Source: an uncultured Opitutia bacterium (lineage in GTDB: Bacteria > Verrucomicrobiota > Verrucomicrobiia > Opitutales > Opitutaceae). Taken from it: DNA of 64,000 bases. This document shows, piece by piece, positions 19,151 through 27,791 of the stretch; position 1 is the stretch's first letter; each line of letters starts with the position of its first letter. The stretch lies in assembly GCA_903872505.1 (NCBI GenBank), contig CAIQKV010000069.1:1-64000 (forward strand), written 5' to 3'. The notes under the pieces were generated by a model. It was not told the origin of the DNA. It did no database searches and saw only the letters and a list, made by a program, of their open reading frames with translations. A program made the position numbers and the translations under genes.

Positions 19151-20473
19151 ATGAATCTCGTCGAACAAGTCAGGCTGGCAGGCGTGGTCGGTGCCGGCGG
19201 CGGCGGTTTTCCGACCCACGTTAAGCTGGCGGGCAAGGCCGACACCGTCATTGCCAACGGCGCCGAGTGCGAACCCCTCCTGCACAAGGACGCCGCCGTG
19301 ATGGAGCATCAGGCCGCCGCCATGCTGCAGGGCATCCAACTCGCGATGACGGCCGTGGGCGCCGGCACCGGCATCATCGGCATCAAGGCGAAGAACAAGC
19401 ACGCCGTCGCCGCCGTGGAGGCCGCCTGCCAGGGCACCACGGTCCGTGTGCACTTGCTCGGCGACTATTATCCGGCGGGCGACGAGTACGACCTGGTCCA
19501 CGAGACCACCGGGCGGCTCATCCCGCCGGGCGGCATCCCGCTCAACGTCGGCGTCGTCGTCTGCAACGTGGAGACGTTCGTCAACATCGCCGCCGCCGCC
19601 GAGGGCCGCCCCGTCACCCACAAGACCCTCACCATCGCCGGCGCGGTGCGCGAGCCGAAGACTCTCACCGTCCCCCTCGGCACCAGCCTGCGCGACTGCA
19701 TCGCCGCGGCCGGCGGCGCCACGGTCGCCGACCCCGTGCTGGCCATCGGCGGCATGATGATGGGCGAGACCACGGACGACCTCGACCGGCCGGTCACGAA
19801 GACCACCGGCGGCGCCATCGTGCTGGCGCGCGACCACCATGTGATCGAGCGCAAGCTCAAGCCGCCCGCCGTGAAGAACGCGATCGGCAAGTCCGCCTGC
19901 GACCAGTGCCGCTATTGCACCGAGCTCTGCCCGCGCTACCTGCTGGGCTACGCGGTCGAGCCGCACCAGGTGATGCGCAGCCTGGCCTTCACCGCGACCG
20001 GCGCGGCCCATTGGAACGAGTGGGCGGCGATGTGCTGCGCGTGCGGGCTCTGCACCCTCTTTGCGTGCCCCGAGGAGCTCTACCCGAAGGAGGCCTGCGA
20101 CCAGTCCAAGGTGGAGATGAAGCAGGCGAACGTGAAGTGGTCCGGCCCCACCACGGTCAAGCCGCACCCGATGCGCGAGGGCCGCCGCCTGCCGATCACG
20201 TCGCTGATGAAGAAGCTGAACATCGCGCAGTACGCCCACCCCGCCCCCTTGCAGGACACCGCCCTGGCCCCGCGCCGCGTCGTGCTGCCGCTCAAGCAGG
20301 GCGCCGGCGCCGCCTGCCTGCCGCTGGTGCGCGCGGGCGAGACCGTCGCCGCCGGCCAGGCCGTCGGCGCGATTCCCGAAAAAGCCCTCGGCGCCATGAT
20401 CCATGCCCCGTTCGCCGGGACCATCGCGGAGGTCACCGCCACCCATCTCATCCTCAACCGCAATGCAGGTTAA
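19151..20473 (+). CDS. PduS/RnfC-like flavo-iron-sulfur electron transfer protein
   Basis: A 440-residue RnfC-family protein. It has an N-terminal glycine-rich FMN/NADH-binding segment (GVVGAGGGGFPTHVKLAGKA), GAECEPLL, a central SLBB-type fold, and two [4Fe-4S] sites: CDQCRYCTELC (Cys250, 253, 256, 260) and CCACGLCTLFAC (Cys295/296 to 306). A C-terminal barrel-sandwich domain (about 375-440) follows. PduS in propanediol microcompartments reduces cobalamin; no B12 enzyme is present here, so a role in NADH reoxidation or electron export through the neighbouring BMC-T is more likely. That role is inference. Confidence 0.9.
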   Translation: MNLVEQVRLAGVVGAGGGGFPTHVKLAGKADTVIANGAECEPLLHKDAAVMEHQAAAMLQGIQLAMTAVGAGTGIIGIKAKNKHAVAAVEAACQGTTVRVHLLGDYYPAGDEYDLVHETTGRLIPPGGIPLNVGVVVCNVETFVNIAAAAEGRPVTHKTLTIAGAVREPKTLTVPLGTSLRDCIAAAGGATVADPVLAIGGMMMGETTDDLDRPVTKTTGGAIVLARDHHVIERKLKPPAVKNAIGKSACDQCRYCTELCPRYLLGYAVEPHQVMRSLAFTATGAAHWNEWAAMCCACGLCTLFACPEELYPKEACDQSKVEMKQANVKWSGPTTVKPHPMREGRRLPITSLMKKLNIAQYAHPAPLQDTALAPRRVVLPLKQGAGAACLPLVRAGETVAAGQAVGAIPEKALGAMIHAPFAGTIAEVTATHLILNRNAG

Positions 20474-20600
20474 ACACGGATTACACGGATGAACACGGAT
20501 CAAACTTCGAGTTGGGTAGCTACGAGCGTGAGCGAGTGGAAAGCAGACCACTCGCTCACGCTCGTAGCTACAAATCTCTATCCGTGTCATCCGTGTACCG
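20474..20600. repeat. Long nested palindrome with perfect 24-bp stem
   Basis: Between the PduS-like and BMC-T genes. The core arms at 20516-20539 and 20548-20571 are perfect reverse complements (24 bp) around the 8-nt loop AAAGCAGA. Outside lie ACACGGATTACACGGAT (from 20475) and ATCCGTGTCATCCGTGT (20580-20596), which also pair with one mismatch. The whole forms a nested cruciform-type element. It contains no open frame and is probably a dispersed palindromic element; in RNA it would be a very stable stem within the operon. Confidence 0.85.
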
Positions 20601-20645
20601 AGCGTAGCGACATCAGACAATCCGTGGTCACTCCTCTCTACTCCC

Positions 20646-21197
20646 ATGACTGAAAAATCCATTGGCTTGGTTGAACTCTCCAGCGTGGTGGCGGGATTCC
20701 TGGTGGCCGACGCCGCACTGAAGGCGGGCACGGTGCGCCTCGTGCTCTCGCGCTCGATCTGCTCCGGCAAATACATGGTGCTGATCGCCGGCGACCCGTC
20801 GGCCGTGCAGAGCGCCATCCAGGCCGGCTGCGAGGCGGCCCACGGCTGCCTGATCGACAGTTTCGTGATCACCAACATCCACCCCGACGTGATCACGGCG
20901 CTGGCTCGCACGTCGGTCGCGCCGCCGGAGGGCGCGCTCGGCATCCTCGAGTCGTTCAACGTCGCCACCCTGATCCGGGCGGCGGACGCCTGTGCCAAGA
21001 GCGCGCCGGTCCAGCTGTTCGAGGTCCGCGTGGCGATGGCGCTCGGCGGCAAGGCGTTTGTCACGATGACGGGCGATACCGCCGCCGTGCAGACGGCGGT
21101 GGAAGCCGGCCGGAAGATCATCGCCGACGCCGGCATGCTCGTGAACGCCGCCGTGATCACCCGGCCCCACCCGGACGTCTACCGCGAGGTGGTCTGA
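20646..21197 (+). CDS. BMC-T trimeric shell protein, PduT-like with Fe-S pore cysteine
   Basis: A 183-residue tandem BMC-domain protein (domain 1 about 4-85, domain 2 about 96-180: ALGILESFNVATLIRAADAC to VITRPHPDVYREVV). In domain 1 the pore loop reads SRSICSGKYMVLIAGD; Cys39 matches the cysteine through which PduT binds a [4Fe-4S] cluster in the central pore of the trimer. With the PduS-like gene directly upstream, this looks like an electron conduit across the shell. The gene follows a strong palindrome and ends before another hairpin. Confidence 0.93.
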   Translation: MTEKSIGLVELSSVVAGFLVADAALKAGTVRLVLSRSICSGKYMVLIAGDPSAVQSAIQAGCEAAHGCLIDSFVITNIHPDVITALARTSVAPPEGALGILESFNVATLIRAADACAKSAPVQLFEVRVAMALGGKAFVTMTGDTAAVQTAVEAGRKIIADAGMLVNAAVITRPHPDVYREVV

Positions 21198-21234
21198 GCG
21201 AAGCATCCCACCGACCACAAACTCAGGTGAACCT

Positions 21235-21255
21235 CAGCCCGAAACCGTCGGGCTG
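21235..21255. terminator. Hairpin downstream of the BMC-T gene
   Basis: Perfect 8-bp stem CAGCCCGA/TCGGGCTG around a 5-nt loop, 38 bp after the BMC-T stop. It has no T-run, so a terminator role is plausible but not proven. Confidence 0.45.
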
Positions 21256-21301
21256 CCCGGCTCTGTCAAGAGTCAAGGTATGTCCCCTTTTCCGGTCCCT
21301 T

Positions 21302-21550
21302 TCATTCGCCCCTATTCCCTTGTAAGCAAATAAGGATGAGAGCGATAAGAGTCAGTACCCCACTTACTCCGAAAACGACAGTAACAGTGATATCCTTGAT
21401 CCCTTGGCCTCCGTAAATCGCCTCGCGAACTACAATTGCCAGACAACCCGCCGACGTAAAAGCCAGAGCTGAACGCCGCTTCTTCGTCTTGAACAGATAC
21501 GAGCCAGCCAACGCGCAGGTCAAAATGAAGATTGTAATCGCAATGTTCAC
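21302..21550 (-). CDS. Small hypothetical membrane protein
   Basis: An 82-residue protein with about three hydrophobic segments (NIAITIFILTCALAGSYLF; ALAFTSAGCLAIVV; VTVVFGVSGVLTLIALILI) and a basic loop KTKKRR. It starts with GTG at 21550, preceded at 5 nt by GGAAGG, a good ribosome site, which supports it being real. Its base composition is clearly lower in GC than its neighbours, so it may have been acquired or be a remnant. No family recognised. Confidence 0.5.
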   Translation of the reverse strand: MNIAITIFILTCALAGSYLFKTKKRRSALAFTSAGCLAIVVREAIYGGQGIKDITVTVVFGVSGVLTLIALILICLQGNRGE

Positions 21551-21665
21551 TTAAGCCTTCCGATAGCCTGCTGCAATTGCTGTTGAGTGGAGCCAGACGG
21601 GTTGAGGCTGAGACACTTGTGATAGGCTGTTTAGAATGGAACGACTTTGGTGGGCTGGTGGGGTT

Positions 21666-21685
21666 CACGGGGCGGACGACCCGTG
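21666..21685. repeat. Degenerate copy of palindrome module A
   Basis: CACGGGGCGGACGACCCGTG followed by CCACG resembles the CACGGGTC-GGGA-GACCCGTG module and its GCCAC flank, with changes in the left arm and loop. It lies just 3' of panC. Confidence 0.55.
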
Positions 21686-21694
21686 CCACGCGCG

Positions 21695-22537
21695 CTACAG
21701 GATCACGTTGTCGATGAGGCGCACCTCGTCGACCCAGGCCGCGATGGCCAGCATGGTGTTGCCGGCCGTGGCCTCGCGCACGGGCTCCAGCGCCACCGTG
21801 TCGACAATGGAGATGTAGATGATGCGCACGCGCCGGTGCTGGCTGAGGATGTGCGTGGCCTCGGCGATCAGCCGGTCGGGGTTGCGCACGCCGGCGTCGG
21901 CCATCTCCTTCACCTTCTTGAGCGCCTTGCTGAACGCGAGGGCCTCCTGCCTCAGGCTGGCGGTGAAATTCCGGTTGCCCACGCCGACGGCCAGCCCGTC
22001 GGGCTCGCGCACGGTCGGCACCACGACCACCTCGACGCCGAAATGCAGGTCCGCCGCCATCTGGCGCACGACCGCCGCGCGCTGGGCGGTCTTCTGGCCG
22101 AAAAAGGCGAAGTCCGGGCGGATCAGGTTGAACAGGCTGGCCATCATCGTCGTCACGCCGCGGAAATGGGCCGGCCGCGACACACCGCAGAGCGTCTTGG
22201 CGATGTGCTCCTCGCTGACGTAGGTCGAGTAGCCCTTCGGGTACATCTCCGCCACCGACGGCGCGAACACGACTTGCGCCCCAGCCGCCGCGCACAGCTT
22301 CAGGTCCTCCGCCAGGCTGCGCGGGTAGTTGGCCACCGCCTCGTTGGGGCCGAACTGCAGCGGATTCAGGAACACGGACACGACCACCACATCGGCCTTT
22401 TTCACCGCGGCGCGGATCAGCGCCTCCTGCCCCGCGTGGAGCGCGCCCATCGTGGGGACGAGGGCAATGGTCTTGCCCGATGATTTTAGTTGGGCGGCAA
22501 CCGACCGCATTTCCGACACCGACTCGATTTGTTGCAT
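21695..22537 (-). CDS. panC: Pantoate--beta-alanine ligase, divergent active site
   Basis: A 280-residue PanC homologue, which would join pantoate and beta-alanine with ATP on the way to pantothenate and CoA. The nucleotidyltransferase fold, the VFLNPLQFGPNEA segment and FGQKTAQ are clear. Two signature motifs differ: the first is MGALHAGQEAL (His34, but Gln37 where HxGH has its second His), and the usual SSRN motif after REPDGLA reads VGVGNRN. Length is normal and the frame intact. The enzyme may be a lineage variant rather than dead. It is a single gene facing away from dapL. Confidence 0.85.
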   Translation of the reverse strand: MQQIESVSEMRSVAAQLKSSGKTIALVPTMGALHAGQEALIRAAVKKADVVVVSVFLNPLQFGPNEAVANYPRSLAEDLKLCAAAGAQVVFAPSVAEMYPKGYSTYVSEEHIAKTLCGVSRPAHFRGVTTMMASLFNLIRPDFAFFGQKTAQRAAVVRQMAADLHFGVEVVVVPTVREPDGLAVGVGNRNFTASLRQEALAFSKALKKVKEMADAGVRNPDRLIAEATHILSQHRRVRIIYISIVDTVALEPVREATAGNTMLAIAAWVDEVRLIDNVIL

Positions 22538-22669
22538 GGGCGGGCCTTTCTTCAGCGAAACGTCGGGCTTGATCTAACTCGTCCCGCGCCAATTGTTCAA
22601 GGTTTTCGCCCCGCCCCGGGGCACTTCACGTTCCCTTTACCAATCAATTTCGAACAGCCCGCTTCGTGG

Positions 22670-22720
22670 CACGGGTCTCCCGACCCGTGATTCCCAGCTC
22701 TCACGGGTCAGAGACCCGTG
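22670..22720. repeat. Two copies of palindrome module A upstream of dapL
   Basis: CACGGGTC-TCCC-GACCCGTG at 22670-22689 (opposite orientation to the copy at 41-60) and a second copy with a 3-nt loop, CACGGGTC-AGA-GACCCGTG, at 22702-22720. The latter is followed by CCACCTCA, the same flank as at the window start. The pair lies in the leader of dapL, 24 bp before its ATG. Confidence 0.85.
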
Positions 22721-22743
22721 CCACCTCAACCCCTTCTACTCCC

Positions 22744-23967
22744 ATGATCCGCATCAACGAGAACTACACCAAGCTCAAGGCCTCCTACCTCTTCACCGAC
22801 ATCGCCCGGCGCGTGACTGCCTTTGTCGCGGCCAACCCCACGAAGCCGGTCATCCGCCTCGGCATCGGCGACGTCACCGAGCCGCTCCCGCCCGTGTGCA
22901 TCGCCGCGCTGCACGCCGCGACCGACGAGATGGCGAAGCGCGAGACCTTCAAGGGCTACGGCCCGGAGCAGGGCTACGCGTTCCTCCGCGAGGCCGTCGC
23001 CGCGCATGACTACGCGGCGCGCGGCTGCGCCATCGAGGCCGACGAAATCTTCATCTCCGACGGCTCCAAGTGCGACTGCGGCAACATCCAGGAAATCTTC
23101 AGCCTCGACACCCGCCTCGCGATTCCGGACCCGGTTTATCCCGTCTACATCGACACGAACGTCATGGCCGGCCGCACCGGCGCGAACGTCGACGGCCGCT
23201 ACAGCGGCGTCACGTACCTCGACAGCACCCCGGCCAACGGCTACGTGCCCGCGATCCCGGCCGTCGCGACCGACCTCATCTACCTCTGCTTCCCCAACAA
23301 CCCCACCGGCGCCGTCGCCACCAAGGCCCAGCTCGCCGCTTGGGTCGCCTACGCCAAGAAGAACCAGGCCATCATCCTGTTCGACTCCGCCTACGAGGCT
23401 TACATCCGTGACCCGGCCATCCCTCACTCGATCTACGAGATCGAGGGCGCGCGCGACGTCGCGATCGAGTTCCGCAGCTTCTCGAAGACCGCCGGGTTCA
23501 CCGGCACGCGCTGCGCCTACACCGTGGTGCCGAAGTCGCTCAAGGCCTTCGACGCCGCCGGCAAGGAGCAGTCCGTGCACGCGCTCTGGAACCGCCGCCA
23601 CACGACCAAGTTCAACGGCGTCGCCTATCCGATCCAAAAGGCCGCCGCCGCCATCTTCACGCCGGAAGGCCAGCAGCAAACGCGCGCGCTGACGGATTTT
23701 TATCTCGGCAACGCGCAGCTCATCCGCGACGCGATGGCGAAGCTCGGCCTGCCCTGCGTCGGCGGCGACAACGCGCCCTACATCTGGATCAACACCGGCC
23801 GCGACTCGTGGGAGTTCTTCGACCTGCTGCTGAACAAGGCGCAGGTCGTCTGCACGCCCGGCGCCGGCTTCGGCAAGTGCGGCGAGGGCCACGTGCGCAT
23901 CAGCGCGTTCAACACCCGCGCCAATGTCGAGGCCGCCCTCGCCCGCATCGCGTCGGCGCTGAAGTAA
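22744..23967 (+). CDS. dapL: LL-diaminopimelate aminotransferase
   Basis: A 407-residue class I/II PLP aminotransferase that converts tetrahydrodipicolinate directly to LL-diaminopimelate for lysine and peptidoglycan, the pathway of plants, Chlamydiae and Verrucomicrobia. The N-terminus [30 protein letters not shown] and the PLP-lysine segment [15 protein letters not shown] are DapL hallmarks. The start at 22744 is chosen because the longer open frame would translate the upstream palindromic repeats. It is a single gene. Confidence 0.95.
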   Translation: MIRINENYTKLKASYLFTDIARRVTAFVAANPTKPVIRLGIGDVTEPLPPVCIAALHAATDEMAKRETFKGYGPEQGYAFLREAVAAHDYAARGCAIEADEIFISDGSKCDCGNIQEIFSLDTRLAIPDPVYPVYIDTNVMAGRTGANVDGRYSGVTYLDSTPANGYVPAIPAVATDLIYLCFPNNPTGAVATKAQLAAWVAYAKKNQAIILFDSAYEAYIRDPAIPHSIYEIEGARDVAIEFRSFSKTAGFTGTRCAYTVVPKSLKAFDAAGKEQSVHALWNRRHTTKFNGVAYPIQKAAAAIFTPEGQQQTRALTDFYLGNAQLIRDAMAKLGLPCVGGDNAPYIWINTGRDSWEFFDLLLNKAQVVCTPGAGFGKCGEGHVRISAFNTRANVEAALARIASALK

Positions 23968-23982
23968 GCGCCGACGCCGTGG

Positions 23983-24098
23983 CATGGGTCTCCTGACCCA
24001 TGTCTGAGTGTAGCGCAGGCGTCCCCGCCTGCATTCCCTAACCGTGCAGGCGCGGATGCCTGCGGTACTTTTTCTGAACACGGGTCGGGAGACCCGTG
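23983..24098. repeat. Cluster of four palindromes (A, B, B, A modules)
   Basis: Between dapL and the PqiC-like gene. In order: CATGGGTC-TCCT-GACCCATG (23983-24002), GCAGGCG-TCCC-CGCCTGC (24015-24032), GCAGGC-GCGGAT-GCCTGC (24046-24063, followed by GGTACT as at the window start), and CACGGGTC-GGGA-GACCCGTG (24079-24098). The two halves are inverted relative to each other, giving a composite element with A modules outside and B modules inside. Confidence 0.87.
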
Positions 24099-24118
24099 CC
24101 ACGACAAACCAACCGCGC

Positions 24119-24742
24119 TCAGCGCTTCTCCGCCGTCGCCAGCAGCGCGGTGATGCGGTCGGCCAGCCCGTCCACCGCCTCGCTGAGCTTCAGCGCCAGC
24201 TGCCCGTAGCTGCCATCCCAGCCGGCGGCCTCCACCGTGAACGTGTCCCGCGCGCGCCGTTCCGTGCCGGCGCCCGGCGGATAGACCTCCACCACGGCCG
24301 TGAACCGCGCCAGCTTGTTCTCGTGGTCGCCCTCGCAACGCAGCACGCGCACGGTGACATCAAAGTCATGATCCTCCCCCGGCGACGACACCACCCGCGC
24401 CACCTCGCCGCGCCCCTCCAGGCTCTCGCGCAGCACGCGGCCGAGCCCGGCCTCGAGCGACTCGGCCCAGCGCGCCTCGTCGGCGTAGCGGATCTCGTTG
24501 CCGGCGTAGCGCACCTGCATCGCCTTGCCCCGCAGGAAGGCCGGGACCTCGACCGGCCGGAGCGCGATCCGCCAGTGCGGGCCCGCCGGCGCCACGGTGG
24601 CGGGCTTGGCCGGGGCGGTCGTCAGGACGTAATAGCGGGTCGTGTCCGGCGTCGCCGGCGGAATGACGGTGCAGCCGGCGCCCGCCAGGGCACAGCCGAG
24701 CAGGAGCAACCGGCCGGGAAGGAAAAGGGAGTGCGGCTTCAT
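24119..24742 (-). CDS. PqiC/YmbA-type ABC transport auxiliary lipoprotein
   Basis: A 207-residue lipoprotein: signal peptide LLLLGCALAGAGC with a lipobox (AGAGC), then a domain with YYVLTTAPA and IALRPVEVPAFLRG, typical of the PqiC/YmbA family that accompanies MCE transport systems. It is probably anchored in the outer membrane and bridges to the MCE protein. It is the last gene of the leftward MlaE-MlaF-MlaD operon, 33 bp after mlaD. Confidence 0.85.
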   Translation of the reverse strand: MKPHSLFLPGRLLLLGCALAGAGCTVIPPATPDTTRYYVLTTAPAKPATVAPAGPHWRIALRPVEVPAFLRGKAMQVRYAGNEIRYADEARWAESLEAGLGRVLRESLEGRGEVARVVSSPGEDHDFDVTVRVLRCEGDHENKLARFTAVVEVYPPGAGTERRARDTFTVEAAGWDGSYGQLALKLSEAVDGLADRITALLATAEKR

Positions 24743-24775
24743 CGGAGAACGGGTTTCGGGGTTGGAAAAGTCGGG

Positions 24776-25777
24776 TCACCGTGGCGGATGCTTGCCGCTG
24801 ATCAGCGCCTGCGGGTTGCGCTCGAGGAAATCGGCCAGCCGCTGCACCGCCTCGGCGGCATCGGCCAACTGGGAGAGCGCATGGCTCGTGTCCGCGCCCA
24901 GCCCGCTTTGGGCGGCGACGAACCGGCGGGTGCTGTCGGCGGCGGCATTGAACGACGCCAGCGTCTCCTTCGTCTGGGCCAGGGTCGCCTTCAGCTCCGT
25001 GCCGTTGGTGGTGATCTGGGTGTCAAGCTTGGCCAGCACCGCGCGCAGCTCGGTGAGGGTCGCGTTGAGATTCACCAGGGTCTGCTTCGCCTCGGGTGAA
25101 CCGGCCAGCGCCTCGACCGAGGCGCCCGCCTGCCGCCACTGCGCCACGAGCCCCTTCACGTCGAGCCCGTCGAGCTGCTTGTGGGTGTCGACCAGCAGCA
25201 GCTTCAGCTCCCGGCCGATGCCGGCAAAGTCGACCTTCTTGATGTCGTTGAGGATCTCCGTGAGGTTGGTCTGGAACTCGGAGATGGCGGAGGGCACGTA
25301 GGGGATCACGACGTACTTCAGCTCGGGGTTGCGGCTGTCCGCCGGGTAGTCCTTCGGGTTGAGAAACTCGAGCTCCACGAACAGCAGGCCCGTCGCCAGG
25401 CCCTGCACGTCCAGCCGCGCGCGCAGGCCGTGGTCCACCATCGTCTGCAACTCGGCGCGGCTGGAGAAGTTGATGGCGGTGCCGCGGGGGTCGGTGACCT
25501 TGTCCTTGCTGAACTCGCAGAGGACGGCGACGGCCGAGTGGTTGGTCTTCTCGTCGTAGCGGACATTGAGGTCGACCACCCGCCCCACGGGCACGCCCCG
25601 GAGCTTCACCGGCGAGCCGAGGGTGAGGCCGTGGACGGACTCCTCGAAGTACACCAGGAACCGCTGCGGCTTGGCGAAGAAGTTCACCCCGCCAAACGTC
25701 AGCAGCGCGACGATGCCCAGCGCAAACGCACCGATCACGAACATGCCGACGATCGCGGGGCTGACTTTGGTCTTCAC
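24776..25777 (-). CDS. MCE/MlaD family substrate-binding protein
   Basis: A 333-residue protein with one N-terminal membrane helix (IVGMFVIGAFALGIVALLTF) and an MCE domain (about 38-120: FLVYFEESVHGLTLGSPVKLRGVPVGRV). It is followed by a long helical region (about 150-330) with a coiled coil like that of PqiB/MCE proteins. MCE rings carry lipids between the membranes. It lies between the ATPase and the PqiC-like lipoprotein of the same operon. Confidence 0.9.
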   Translation of the reverse strand: MKTKVSPAIVGMFVIGAFALGIVALLTFGGVNFFAKPQRFLVYFEESVHGLTLGSPVKLRGVPVGRVVDLNVRYDEKTNHSAVAVLCEFSKDKVTDPRGTAINFSSRAELQTMVDHGLRARLDVQGLATGLLFVELEFLNPKDYPADSRNPELKYVVIPYVPSAISEFQTNLTEILNDIKKVDFAGIGRELKLLLVDTHKQLDGLDVKGLVAQWRQAGASVEALAGSPEAKQTLVNLNATLTELRAVLAKLDTQITTNGTELKATLAQTKETLASFNAAADSTRRFVAAQSGLGADTSHALSQLADAAEAVQRLADFLERNPQALISGKHPPR

Positions 25778-25816
25778 GTGCGGGGGAGCGTAGCGATCGG
25801 GGAAATGAGGGGAAGT

Positions 25817-26605
25817 CTATTGCGGCGCCAGGTCCCCCCGCCGGAGAAACTCCGTCACGCGCGGGTCGCGACTGGCCGCGGCCAGGGTGCGCGGCGGGCC
25901 CTCGGCGATGATGCCCTGGGTGCCGCGGTCCAGCATGATCACCCGGTCGGCGATGTCGAAGATCGACGCCAGCTCGTGCGACACGACCACGATCGTGGTG
26001 CCAAACGTGTCGCGGATCTGGACGATGAGCTCGTCGAGCTTGCGCGAGGTCACCGGGTCCAACCCCGCCGACGGCTCGTCGAAGAACACGATCGCCGGGT
26101 CGAGCGCCAGCGCCCGCGCGAGGCCGGCGCGCTTCCGCATGCCGCCGCTGATCTCGGTCGGATAGTAGTCCTCGAAGCCGCTGAGCCCGACCTGGGCGAG
26201 CTTCAGCGTCGCCAGCTCCTCGATCTCGCGGGGGGCCAGGGTGGTGTATTCCTCGAGCGGCAGCGCCACGTTCTTGCGCAGCGTGAGCGAACTCCACAGC
26301 GCCCCGCTCTGGAACAGCATGCCGAAGGTCTTCAGCAGCGCGCGCCGCGCCGTCGTGTCCGCGTCCGTGAAGGACTGGCCGAAGAACTTCACCGTGCCCG
26401 CCGTGGGCGCGCGGAGGCCCACCAGGTGGCGCAGCAGGGTGCTCTTGCCGCAGCCCGAGCCGCCGATGATGAAAAAGATTTCCCCGCGCGCCACCGTGAA
26501 CGCAACGTCCTTCAGCAGCACCCGGTCGTCATAGCCGCACTCCAGCCCGGTCACCTCGATGGCGGGGCTGTCGGCGGGCGGGAGAAGGGCGGTGGGGTCG
26601 GCCAT
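25817..26605 (-). CDS. ABC transporter ATP-binding protein (MlaF-like)
   Basis: A 262-residue ABC ATPase: Walker A GGSGCGKSTLLRH, signature ISGGMRKRAGLARAL (the MlaF variant of LSGGQ) and Walker B AIVFFDEPSAGLDP. It powers the MlaE-type permease encoded just upstream (4-bp gap), driving lipid movement in the cell envelope. Confidence 0.93.
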   Translation of the reverse strand: MADPTALLPPADSPAIEVTGLECGYDDRVLLKDVAFTVARGEIFFIIGGSGCGKSTLLRHLVGLRAPTAGTVKFFGQSFTDADTTARRALLKTFGMLFQSGALWSSLTLRKNVALPLEEYTTLAPREIEELATLKLAQVGLSGFEDYYPTEISGGMRKRAGLARALALDPAIVFFDEPSAGLDPVTSRKLDELIVQIRDTFGTTIVVVSHELASIFDIADRVIMLDRGTQGIIAEGPPRTLAAASRDPRVTEFLRRGDLAPQ

Positions 26606-26609
26606 GGTG

Positions 26610-27737
26610 TCAGAGCCCCAGCACGTTGAACAGCACCGCGAAAATCGCGTCCGCGATGATGATGAGCAGGATGGCGGTCACCACGGCCGACGTGGTCGCG
26701 CGGCCCACCCCGGCGGCGCTGCGGTCCGACTGCAGGCCGCGCAGGCAGCCCGACAGGCCGACGATCAGCCCGAACGCCCCCGCCTTGATCACCCCGGTGG
26801 CGATGTCCGTCAGGTCCACGATCGAGAGCATCTCCACCCAGAAGGCCGTCGGCGGGATCGCGAGCAGCCCGTACGCCACCAGCATGCCGCCGAGGATGCC
26901 CAGCGCGTTGGCGTAAAGCGCAAGCAGCGGCATCATCACGGCCAGCGCAATCAGCCGCGGCAGCACGAGGAACTGCACCGCAGGGATGCCCAGGGTCTCG
27001 AGCGCGTCGATCTCCTCGTTGGCCTTCATGTTGCCGAGCGTGGCCGCGAACGCCGCGCCGGTGCGGCCTGCGAGCACGACCGCCGTCATCATCGCGCCCA
27101 TCTCCCGCACCATCGAAAGTCCGATCAGGTCCGCGATGTAGATGTCGCCGCCGTACTGCCGCAGCACGATCGACCCGGTGTAGGCGAGCGTGACGCCGAC
27201 CAGCAGGCTGACCAGGCTCACGATCGGCAGCGCCATCGCGCCGCACTGCTGCATTTCCCCCAGGCAGTCGCGCCAGCGGAATTTCCGCGGCGACCGCGCG
27301 AGCCGCTGCGCGCCGAGCACGCACTCGCCGACAAAATGGAGGATCGCGCGCCCCTTCACCAGGACGTCCTGCGTCGCCACCCCGACCGTGGTGAGGAAGC
27401 TCTCCGACCGGTCGAACGGCACGCTCGTCTCGTGCGACGCGGCCAGCTGCACCAGCAGGGTGCGGATCTTTTCGGGCAGCGCGTCCGCCTCGCAGTAGAC
27501 GCCGGCCGCGCGGCACCACTGCTGGGCCTCGAACAGGAACAGCAGCAGCGAGCTGTCCCACTTCTCGACCTCCGCCACGCGCAATCGCACGCGGGCGGGA
27601 CTCGACCCGTTGAGCAGGGCGGCCCAGGACGGCCGCGGCTCCGTGATCTGCCACGTGCCGGACAGCGCCACCTCCAGCACGTCCCCCGCGGCTTTCGCCG
27701 TGACGCGCGCACTGGAAGGTCCCGGGCTGGCTGGCAT
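26610..27737 (-). CDS. MlaE-type ABC permease with N-terminal STAS-like domain
   Basis: A 375-residue fusion. Residues about 1-110 resemble a STAS domain (the MlaB role), and residues about 120-375 are the MlaE permease with the conserved GMMTAVVLAGRTGAAFAA-type segment (here MGAMMTAVVLAGRTGAAFA). The STAS-MlaE fusion means a separate MlaB is not needed. It is the first gene of the four-gene leftward operon and faces the HAD phosphatase gene. Confidence 0.92.
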   Translation of the reverse strand: MPASPGPSSARVTAKAAGDVLEVALSGTWQITEPRPSWAALLNGSSPARVRLRVAEVEKWDSSLLLFLFEAQQWCRAAGVYCEADALPEKIRTLLVQLAASHETSVPFDRSESFLTTVGVATQDVLVKGRAILHFVGECVLGAQRLARSPRKFRWRDCLGEMQQCGAMALPIVSLVSLLVGVTLAYTGSIVLRQYGGDIYIADLIGLSMVREMGAMMTAVVLAGRTGAAFAATLGNMKANEEIDALETLGIPAVQFLVLPRLIALAVMMPLLALYANALGILGGMLVAYGLLAIPPTAFWVEMLSIVDLTDIATGVIKAGAFGLIVGLSGCLRGLQSDRSAAGVGRATTSAVVTAILLIIIADAIFAVLFNVLGL

Positions 27738-27791
27738 GGCCTCACTTCACCCGTGACACGGCCCGCCGCCAAACCAAATCTCCAAGCCGTG

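Noticed and set aside
18419-21160. 913-codon open frame on the minus strand across the DeoR, PduS-like and BMC-T genes
   Set aside because: Its sequence is rich in Arg/Ala/Gly/Asp without domains, and it lies opposite three well-supported genes; a high-GC antisense shadow.
22666-22743. N-terminal extension of DapL
   Set aside because: The 26 extra codons would translate the palindromic repeats upstream; the family N-terminus begins at 22744.
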